From NCBI GenBank assembly GCA_027306995.1, contig DAHUXS010000009.1:1-64000 (forward strand): a stretch of 64,000 nucleotides of DNA, written 5' to 3'. Below, one piece after another: positions 57,978 through 64,000 of the stretch (its first letter is position 1; the number at the start of each line of letters is the position of its first letter). The translations under genes were made by a program, and so were the position numbers. Source of the stretch: Lysobacter sp. GTDB taxonomy: Bacteria; Pseudomonadota; Gammaproteobacteria; Xanthomonadales; Xanthomonadaceae. A model generated the notes under the pieces. It worked only from the letters and a program-made list of their open reading frames with translations, had not been told where the DNA came from and did not search any database.

Positions 57978-58446
57978 CCTGAAACAAATCCTGTCGTCAT
58001 TTGATGGTGAATTCTCTCCCTAATTCTTTACTACTCTGCGAATTGCATGCGCCGATACATTCGCATCAACAGACCAAACCATTAAGAGCAGATCACCGAT
58101 AAAACAATCAGGCAGCTTTCGACCCATAGCGGACTTTAGATTGTGTCTACAAAAAGCTGGCCAGTCCAGATTACCAGCCGAAGAACGTGTGAATTCGAGA
58201 AAGACAGGCAGCAGCTGTGCGCGCGCTTGATTGTTAAGTCCAGCCGCAGGCCATTTCGCAGGAAGTGCATGGTTGGGATACTCAATCGTGCGGGATGTCG
58301 TGGCAGCTGTCAGCTGCCGATGGTTCATGTGTACACGGAAGCTATTCACGTATGCAAGCGCATCCGCCCGGGTCCTAGTCACGTACTACCTAGCAACTCG
58401 CCCGATTTTAGGCGACCCATACGGAGCCAGCGTGATTCCTATATCA
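57978..58446. other. AT-richer spacer between the TnsE-like gene and the next chromosomal gene
   Basis: These 469 bases contain one possible minus-strand gene (58020-58382), a copy of TGTGAATTC at 58188, and no comM sequence. The right junction of the insertion must lie here or just after, but no clear inverted end (…ACA) is recognised. Confidence 0.6.
58020..58382 (-). CDS. possible small hypothetical gene, 120 residues
   Basis: The frame starts with a GTG at 58382, seven bases after a TAG in the same frame, with AGGT six bases ahead and TAAAAT as a possible -10 at 58405-58410. The product is mixed (ALPAKWPAAGLNNQARAQLL and FIGDLLLMVWSVDANV) with no known domain. It converges with the TnsE-like gene. 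Because the region is non-native in composition, this could be a real small passenger gene or a chance frame. Confidence 0.35.
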   Translation of the reverse strand: MTRTRADALAYVNSFRVHMNHRQLTAATTSRTIEYPNHALPAKWPAAGLNNQARAQLLPVFLEFTRSSAGNLDWPAFCRHNLKSAMGRKLPDCFIGDLLLMVWSVDANVSAHAIRRVVKN

Positions 58447-59253
58447 ATGACACGGAAACCCAGGGCGTTTGCAGATGTAGCTGCGACAATGTTTGGACTG
58501 GCAGTGCTGTTCTGCACAGACCGGGCATTGGCCGCCGAGCGATATGAAGGCTTGGCCTATGCCGGCAACGACAACCACTTGCTGTACCGCGAGATTCACT
58601 GGCGCTATTTCGAAGGTGGTGTCGTGCAGCACTTGGTGCTGTACCGCTGCCCGGACGGCAAGGCGTTCGCGCGCAAGCGACTTCGGGAATCGCCATCCGC
58701 GACGGCACCGGATTTCGACTTCATCGATGGTCGCGACGGGTATCGCGAAGGCGTACGCACGCGTGGGGGAAAGCGCGAGGTCTATGTGCAGAAGAGCCGG
58801 GACGCATCGTTGCAAGCAAAGGCAATCCCGGTCGCCACCTATGCGGTGATCGATGCGGGCTTCGACGCAGCGGTGCGCAAGCGCTGGCAGGAACTCGCCG
58901 GCGGCAGCGCGATCACGATCCCGTTCCTGCTGCCGTCACGCTTCACCTTCCTGCCGCTGCAGCTCACCGCCAGCAAGCGCGACCGCACCAACGGCGAGGC
59001 GACGCAGCAACTGCAAATGTCGGTCGCGCGCTGGTACGGGTTCGCGCTTCCGACGATCGACTTGGCCTACGCACTCAACGACCATCGACTGGTGGAGTTC
59101 CGCGGCATCGGCACGATTCGCGGTGACAAGGGTCGCTATCTGGACGTGCGGATCGAGTTCCCGGCCGCCGGCATGGCCCCCAACGCCCCGGATACGGAAC
59201 TTGCAGCCGCCGATGCGGCCCCGCTCGACGGGCGATGCGTGGGCACGCCATGA
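58447..59253 (+). CDS. exported hypothetical protein upstream of the sigma factor
   Basis: A 268-residue precursor with a signal peptide (about 1-27, VAATMFGLAVLFCTDRALAA). The mature part is mainly beta (RYEGLAYAGNDNHLLYREIHW; DLAYALNDHRLVEFRGIGTIR). GC returns to the native level after the signal region. No known family is recognised. Its earlier frame is open to 58231 but lies in the foreign-looking spacer. Confidence 0.75.
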   Translation: MTRKPRAFADVAATMFGLAVLFCTDRALAAERYEGLAYAGNDNHLLYREIHWRYFEGGVVQHLVLYRCPDGKAFARKRLRESPSATAPDFDFIDGRDGYREGVRTRGGKREVYVQKSRDASLQAKAIPVATYAVIDAGFDAAVRKRWQELAGGSAITIPFLLPSRFTFLPLQLTASKRDRTNGEATQQLQMSVARWYGFALPTIDLAYALNDHRLVEFRGIGTIRGDKGRYLDVRIEFPAAGMAPNAPDTELAAADAAPLDGRCVGTP

Positions 59254-59435
59254 CCTACGGGTTGTCACCGAACATGCAACCGCCTGTGCCGCGCCACGGG
59301 CGTGGGTTGACGCGATCCCGGCATGGATGGGGTAAAGTCGCGGAGGTGTTGCGGGTGACAAACTCGCGGCGCCATGCAATACACCCCGTCTCGGCGGACA
59401 CGTGGTTCGCCCGATCCCTTCCCACAGGTGCGTGG

Positions 59436-60011
59436 ATGCCCGAAGCCGATCATCTGCAACGCAGCGAACATGCTGTCGAGGTTGCACACCTGCTCGCAGA
59501 GGTCGCCAATGGCAGTCGCGATGCCTTCGAACGCCTGTACCAGCGGACGTCGAGCAAGCTGTTCGGCGTGTGCCTGCGGCTGATGCCCGATCGCGCCGAG
59601 GCCGAGGACGTACTGCAGGAGGTCTACGTCGGCATCTGGCACAAGGCCGGGCAATTCGATCCCGCGCGCGCCAGCGCGATCACTTGGCTGGCAATGGTCG
59701 CGCGCAACAAGGCGATTGACCGCCTGCGTGCGATGCCGTCGGTGAATCGGCAGTCCTCGGTCGACGTGGCCGAGTCCATCGCCGACCCCTCCGCATCACC
59801 ACTGCAGAATGCCGAGGCGTGGAACGATCGAACGCGCCTGGATCGCTGCATGCAACAACTCGACGAGCAACGCCGCGGGTTGATCCGCACCGCGTTCTTC
59901 GAAGGCATCACCTATGAGGAAATCGCACAGCGCATCGGTTCGCCACTGGGGACGGTGAAGAGCTGGATTCGTCGTAGCCTGCTGCAACTGCGGGCGTGCC
60001 TGGAATCATGA
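59436..60011 (+). CDS. ECF-type RNA polymerase sigma factor
   Basis: A 191-residue sigma-70 family factor: region 2 (about 30-95; FERLYQRTSSKLFGVCLRLM and the DxLQEVYVGIWHKA motif), and region 4 (about 130-185; RTAFFEGITYEEIAQRIGSPLGTVKSW read in two parts, IRRSLLQLR). ATG 59436 is preceded by AGGTG. It overlaps the anti-sigma gene by four bases. The pair heads a lipid-modification gene cluster that it may control. Confidence 0.93.
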   Translation: MPEADHLQRSEHAVEVAHLLAEVANGSRDAFERLYQRTSSKLFGVCLRLMPDRAEAEDVLQEVYVGIWHKAGQFDPARASAITWLAMVARNKAIDRLRAMPSVNRQSSVDVAESIADPSASPLQNAEAWNDRTRLDRCMQQLDEQRRGLIRTAFFEGITYEEIAQRIGSPLGTVKSWIRRSLLQLRACLES

Positions 60012-60784
60012 GCACGCAGAACCCGCAATTCGATCAGGACGCCGGCCGTGAACCGCCGGATGCGAACGTGCTGGCCGGCGAATATGTCCTCGGCTTGCAG
60101 GATTCGGCGCTGCGTCGCCAATTGCAGGCAAGGATCGAGGCCGATCCCGGATTCGCACGGCAGGTGCATGCCTGGGAACAGCACTTTGCGCCGTTGCTCG
60201 ACGAGATCGCACCGGTCCCGGCCCCCGTGCAGTTGTGGCCGCGGATTCGCACGCAGCTGGGCTGGTCGCCGGTGGAAGGCGCGCGACGCGGCGTCTGGCA
60301 AAGCATGGCGTTCTGGCGCGGCGCGACTGCACTCGCTGCCGCCGCAGCCGTCGCCGCGATTGCCATTGGCCATTTCCCGCGGGCACCGATGCCCGTGCCA
60401 CCAACACAGGTGGTGGTACAACCGCCGCCACGGCCGGTTGAACAACCCAAACCGGTCACCACACTGGCCCATGATGACGGTTCGCCAGGCTGGCTCGCCT
60501 CTCTGGATGCAGCGCACGGCACGGTGATGATGGTGCCGGTTCCCGCACCCGCCGATGCGCAAGGCCGGGTCCCCGAACTGTGGCTGATCCCAGCCGGCGA
60601 AGCGCCACGTTCGCTGGGCCTGGTGTCGATCAACAAGGCACATACGGTCGCGATTCCGCAGGCGCTGCGTCGCGCCCTGATTGCCGGCTCGACCCTGGCG
60701 ATCACCCTGGAGCCACCGGGTGGCGCACCGCAGGGCGTTCCGACCGGGCCGATCATCGCCAAGGGCAGCCTGCAGACCATCTGA
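60008..60784 (+). CDS. RskA-type anti-sigma factor
   Basis: A 258-residue protein: a cytoplasmic N-terminal sigma-binding part (about 1-90; ANVLAGEYVLGLQDSALRRQ), one membrane helix (about 105-124, GATALAAAAAVAAIAIG), a proline linker, and a periplasmic RskA domain (about 150-258; GRVPELWLIPAGEAPRSLGLV). It should hold the ECF factor inactive until a signal. ATG 60008 overlaps the sigma stop (ATGA). Confidence 0.92.
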   Translation: MSTQNPQFDQDAGREPPDANVLAGEYVLGLQDSALRRQLQARIEADPGFARQVHAWEQHFAPLLDEIAPVPAPVQLWPRIRTQLGWSPVEGARRGVWQSMAFWRGATALAAAAAVAAIAIGHFPRAPMPVPPTQVVVQPPPRPVEQPKPVTTLAHDDGSPGWLASLDAAHGTVMMVPVPAPADAQGRVPELWLIPAGEAPRSLGLVSINKAHTVAIPQALRRALIAGSTLAITLEPPGGAPQGVPTGPIIAKGSLQTI

Positions 60785-60846
60785 CGGCTGCATCCGGATG
60801 GCAAGGATGCCCGTATCTCCCAAGGACACAGCGTTGGGAAACGGGC

Positions 60847-61842
60847 ATGCAACAAGATCTGGCACCACTGGCGCACGCCGCGATGGAGCATGCGGGGCGC
60901 AAGGCCTCTACGGGTTCCGCATCGCGGCGCTTCGTCGGCACGTTTCGGCGCTGGATCGACACCGATGCGGTGGCCGGAGACAACGAGGTCGACGACAACC
61001 GCATCGATTGGCTGCGCGCCGCGCCGTTCGTGGCGATGCATTTGGCGTGCATCGCGGTGTTCTGGGTCGGGGTGTCGCCGATTGCGCTCGCAATGGCTGC
61101 CGCCCTGTATGCCGTGCGGATGTTCGCGCTGACGGCGTTCTACCATCGCTACTTCTCGCATCGCACCTTCCGCGCCTCGCGCCCTGTGCAATTCGTGTTC
61201 GCGTTGCTCGGTGCGTCCAGCGTGCAACGAGGCCCCTTGTGGTGGGCCGCGCATCATCGCAATCATCATCGCCACACCGAGACGCCGCTAGATCCGCATT
61301 CGCCAACCATCCATGGCTTCCTGTGGAGCCACGCAGGCTGGTTCCTGACTCGAAGCGGGTTCCGCACCGACTTCAAACGCATCCCGGACCTGGTGAAATA
61401 TCCCGAGTTGCGCTGGCTTGATCGTTACGACACGCTGGTGCCGGTGTTGCTGGCCGCGGGATTGTATGCGCTCGGCGTGTTGCTGCAGCATGTCGCGCCG
61501 CAACTGGGCATCAGCGGCGGACAGATGCTGGTGTGGGGATTCTTCGTCTCCACCACGGTGCTGTTCCACGCCACGGTCACGATCAACTCGCTCGCGCACC
61601 GCTTCGGCACGCGCCGCTTCGACACCGACGACGACAGCCGCAACAACGTTTGGCTGGCACTGCTGACTTTCGGCGAAGGCTGGCACAACAACCACCACTT
61701 CTTCCCGGGCACTGTGCGCCAGGGTTTCCGGTGGTGGGAAATCGACCTGACCTGGTACGGGCTGCGCATGCTGGCGGCGCTGGGCCTGGTCAGCGGCCTC
61801 AAGCCGATCCCGGGCTGGGTCGTTGCGAAGGCGCGGGGCTGA
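60847..61842 (+). CDS. acyl-CoA desaturase family (delta-9 type) fatty acid desaturase
   Basis: A 331-residue membrane di-iron enzyme. All three histidine boxes are present: HRYFSH (about 100), HHRNHHRH (about 139) and HNNHH (about 281). Four hydrophobic helices surround them. It puts a double bond into saturated acyl chains, supplying substrate for the methyl- or cyclopropane-forming steps coded further on. ATG 60847 matches the usual length. Confidence 0.94.
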   Translation: MQQDLAPLAHAAMEHAGRKASTGSASRRFVGTFRRWIDTDAVAGDNEVDDNRIDWLRAAPFVAMHLACIAVFWVGVSPIALAMAAALYAVRMFALTAFYHRYFSHRTFRASRPVQFVFALLGASSVQRGPLWWAAHHRNHHRHTETPLDPHSPTIHGFLWSHAGWFLTRSGFRTDFKRIPDLVKYPELRWLDRYDTLVPVLLAAGLYALGVLLQHVAPQLGISGGQMLVWGFFVSTTVLFHATVTINSLAHRFGTRRFDTDDDSRNNVWLALLTFGEGWHNNHHFFPGTVRQGFRWWEIDLTWYGLRMLAALGLVSGLKPIPGWVVAKARG

Positions 61843-61845
61843 ACC

Positions 61846-63147
61846 ATGCGCATCGCAGTCATCGGATCGGGTATTTCGGGGCTGGCATCCGCGTGGTTGC
61901 TGTCGCGCCAGCACGAGGTCACGCTCTTCGAGGGCAACGACTACCTCGGCGGCCACACCCACACCCACGACATCGAACTGCAGGGCCGTCGCTACGCCGT
62001 CGATAGTGGCTTCATCGTGCACAACCCCCGGCATTACCCGTTGCTCACGCGCTTGTTCGACGAACTCGGCGTTGACTCGCAGCCGACGACGATGAGTTTT
62101 TCCGTGCACAACGCCGCGAGCGGGCTCGAATACAACGCGACCACGCTCGACACTTTGTTTTGCCAGCGCCGCAATCTGCTCTCGCCACGCTTCCTTGGGA
62201 TGGTCCGCGACCTGTTCCACTTCTACCGACAGGCGCCGGCTTTGCTGGATACTGATGGAGAAGGGCCGACACTCGGCGATTACCTCGCGCAACATCGCTA
62301 TGGCGATGCCTTTCGCGACGAACACCTGGTGCCGATGGCATCGGCGTTGTGGTCGTCGCCGGCCGCGCAGATCCTCGCGTTCCCCGCGCGCTATCTCGTG
62401 CAGTTCATGGCCAATCACCAGATGCTGCAGGTCGCCGACCGTCCGCAATGGCGCGTCGTGCGCGGCGGCTCATCGACCTACGTGCGCGCCTTGCGGGCGT
62501 CGTGGCCGGTGCACGAGCGGCTGCACTGCCCGGTGCTGTCGTTGCGACGCGATGACGCGGGCGTCGATCTCGAGACGGCGCAAGGCAGTGAACGCTTCGA
62601 CCAGGTCGTGCTGGCCTGCCACAGTGACCAGGCACTGGTATTGCTTGCCGATGCCGACGACCGCGAACACGACATCCTCGGCGCGATCGCCTACCAGGCC
62701 AATGACACCGTATTGCACACCGATGCCTCGTTGTTGCCGAAGCAGCGCAAGGCCTGGGCAGCCTGGAATGCCTTCATTCCGCGCGATCCGCACGATGCCT
62801 GCACCGTCAGCTATTGCATGAACCTGCTGCAGGGCATCGAATCACCCGAACCCTTCGTGGTCACGCTCAATCGCAGCGGGGCGATCGACCCGGAGAAGAT
62901 CCTGCGACGCATGCGCTACCAGCATCCGGTCTATAGCCACGCCACGGTATCCGCGCAGCAATGCAAGAGCGAGATCCAGGGCCGTCGCCGCACCTGGTAC
63001 GCCGGTGCCTACTGGGGCTGGGGCTTCCACGAGGATGGCATGCGCAGTGCGGTCGAAGTGTCACACGCACTCGGCGTGCATTGGGGCGCGACACGGGAAT
63101 CACTGGCTGCACACGCCGGCAGTGGCACGTTGGAGCCTGCGGCGTGA
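61846..63147 (+). CDS. FAD-dependent amine-oxidase-type oxidoreductase
   Basis: A 433-residue protein with the dinucleotide motif [19 protein letters not shown] at the start and [11 protein letters not shown], as in amine oxidase/protoporphyrinogen-oxidase-like flavoproteins. It ends with [20 protein letters not shown], which matches the C-terminal FAD contact. It is the family that regularly stands before DUF1365 and cyclopropane synthase genes. Starts three bases after the desaturase stop. Confidence 0.92.
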   Translation: MRIAVIGSGISGLASAWLLSRQHEVTLFEGNDYLGGHTHTHDIELQGRRYAVDSGFIVHNPRHYPLLTRLFDELGVDSQPTTMSFSVHNAASGLEYNATTLDTLFCQRRNLLSPRFLGMVRDLFHFYRQAPALLDTDGEGPTLGDYLAQHRYGDAFRDEHLVPMASALWSSPAAQILAFPARYLVQFMANHQMLQVADRPQWRVVRGGSSTYVRALRASWPVHERLHCPVLSLRRDDAGVDLETAQGSERFDQVVLACHSDQALVLLADADDREHDILGAIAYQANDTVLHTDASLLPKQRKAWAAWNAFIPRDPHDACTVSYCMNLLQGIESPEPFVVTLNRSGAIDPEKILRRMRYQHPVYSHATVSAQQCKSEIQGRRRTWYAGAYWGWGFHEDGMRSAVEVSHALGVHWGATRESLAAHAGSGTLEPAA

Positions 63148-63929
63148 ACACCACGACACCCGCATTCGCCGGTGCCGTCTACGAAGGCATCGTCCGGCAT
63201 CGTCGATACGCACCGCACCCACACGCTTTCAGCTACCGGATGGCACAGCTTTACCTCGACCTGTCCGAACTCGACGCCGTGTTCGCACGACACTGGCTGT
63301 GGTCGAACGAACGTCGCAACGTCGCTGAGTTCCGCCGCAGCGACTATCTGGGTCCGCCCCAGCTTTCGCTCGATGAAGCCGTGCGTGCGCGCGTCGAAAC
63401 AGCGATCGGCCGCCGTCCGCGCGGGCCGATCCGGTTGCTCACACACCTGCGTTACGCCGGCTTCGTCTTCAACCCGGTCAGCTTCTATTACTGCATGGCC
63501 GAAGACGGCGCGACATTGGATTGCATCGTCGCCGAGATCACCAACACGCCGTGGCGCGAACGCCATGCCTACGTGTTGCCGATCGAAACCGCGCAGGTAC
63601 ATGGGCGCGCGCTGCACTGGGATTTCGACAAGGTCTTCCACGTCTCGCCGTTCATGCCGATGCAACGCCGCTATGACTGGCACTTCACCACGCCAAGCGA
63701 CGATCTGCGCGTGCACATGGACGTGTTGCACGACGGCACATCCGAATTCGATGCCACGCTGTCCCTGCACCGGCGCCCGCTCGACGGGCCGGCACTCGCG
63801 CACGTTCTCTGTCGCTATCCATTGATGACGATGCAGGTCGTCGGCGCGATCCACTGGCAGGCGTTGCGGTTGTGGCTCAAGCGCAATCCGGTCCATCCCC
63901 ATCCCACCCTGTCCCGAGATCCCTCATGA
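63144..63929 (+). CDS. DUF1365 protein
   Basis: A 261-residue protein; the family is found beside FAD oxidoreductases and cyclopropane-fatty-acid synthases, often under sigma/anti-sigma control. Typical stretches are [27 protein letters not shown] (as residues about 17-43), [20 protein letters not shown], and [13 protein letters not shown]. The start is a GTG at 63144 overlapping the stop of the previous gene (GTGA). The biochemical role is unknown. Confidence 0.92.
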   Translation: MNTTTPAFAGAVYEGIVRHRRYAPHPHAFSYRMAQLYLDLSELDAVFARHWLWSNERRNVAEFRRSDYLGPPQLSLDEAVRARVETAIGRRPRGPIRLLTHLRYAGFVFNPVSFYYCMAEDGATLDCIVAEITNTPWRERHAYVLPIETAQVHGRALHWDFDKVFHVSPFMPMQRRYDWHFTTPSDDLRVHMDVLHDGTSEFDATLSLHRRPLDGPALAHVLCRYPLMTMQVVGAIHWQALRLWLKRNPVHPHPTLSRDPS

Positions 63930-64000
63930 ACCAGATCGCGTCCGACGCCATACGCAAGCCCGATGCCAGCGAATTCGGTTCGCTCGAACATCTCCTGCGC
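63926..64000 (+). CDS. start of the next gene, probably cyclopropane-fatty-acyl-phospholipid synthase
   Basis: ATG 63926 overlaps the DUF1365 stop (ATGA) and opens a frame of 25 codons to the window edge ([20 protein letters not shown]). The visible part is too short to identify. Its position after FAD oxidoreductase and DUF1365 genes makes a cyclopropane synthase/SAM methyltransferase the usual neighbour. Confidence 0.6.
   Translation, partial: MNQIASDAIRKPDASEFGSLEHLLR

Noticed and set aside
58188-58196. Second copy of TGTGAATTC as the other end of the inserted element
   Set aside because: It is in the same orientation rather than inverted and shows no inner repeats or comM sequence after it; probably chance.
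58143-58547. Plus-strand frame of 134 codons in the spacer
   Set aside because: Cys/Arg-rich shadow-like composition, overlaps the start of the better gene at 58447, and has no ribosome site.

Overview
The window is chromosomal DNA of a GC-rich gammaproteobacterium. Gene content and order fit the Lysobacteraceae/Xanthomonadaceae (Lysobacter, Luteimonas, Thermomonas type): a ctaC-ctaD-ctaG-ctaE block with SURF1, ctaA and ctaB, a gpmI-envC-ctpA operon, a phosphomannomutase/phosphoglucomutase with a membrane-anchored N-terminal extension, and a speA/speE pair. This placement is inferred from gene content. There is no rRNA or tRNA gene in the window.

Layout. 1-5.7 kb: end of a YeiH-type transporter, then an RHS/YD-repeat protein whose variable tip is followed by a small four-helix membrane protein, in DNA poorer in GC than the rest. 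5.9-13.9 kb: aa3-type cytochrome c oxidase, heme A synthesis and assembly genes. 14-20.9 kb: putA, a FadL-type porin, a rhomboid protease and a C-terminal processing protease. 21-29.7 kb: envC, gpmI, a repeat protein, a MAPEG protein, an orphan TOPRIM protein, tyrS, an M23 endopeptidase and anmK. 29.7-38.5 kb: acyltransferase, AmpG-like permease, exonuclease III, pyrE, algC-type mutase, dut and a CoaBC encoded as two overlapping genes. 38.6-44.2 kb: radC, argS, SPOR protein and small metabolic or membrane genes. 44.2-50 kb: secreted DUF11-type protein and a four-gene operon (NTF2-like protein, LytS-type kinase, LytTR regulator, acyltransferase). 50-55.1 kb: speA, metallo-hydrolase, speE, lipoprotein, PII protein and ubiK. 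55.1-58.4 kb: comM cut off after 283 codons by foreign DNA carrying a large TnsE-like gene. 58.4-64 kb: an ECF sigma/anti-sigma pair followed by a lipid-modification operon (desaturase, FAD oxidoreductase, DUF1365 protein, start of a next gene).

How the genes work together. The respiratory block encodes subunits I-III plus Cu insertion (Cox11, Sco-like), heme A synthesis (CtaA/CtaB) and SURF1. EnvC, CtpA, the M23 enzyme, AnmK and AmpG all deal with peptidoglycan cutting or recycling. SpeA and SpeE belong to polyamine synthesis. Many genes overlap by 4 bases (ATGA, GTGA, TTGA), which implies tight operons.

Most unusual points: the RHS tip plus membrane protein, a candidate toxin/immunity pair; comM interrupted by what looks like the remnant of a Tn7-family element; coaBC split exactly at the domain boundary; and a stand-alone type IIA topoisomerase TOPRIM protein without its ATPase half.
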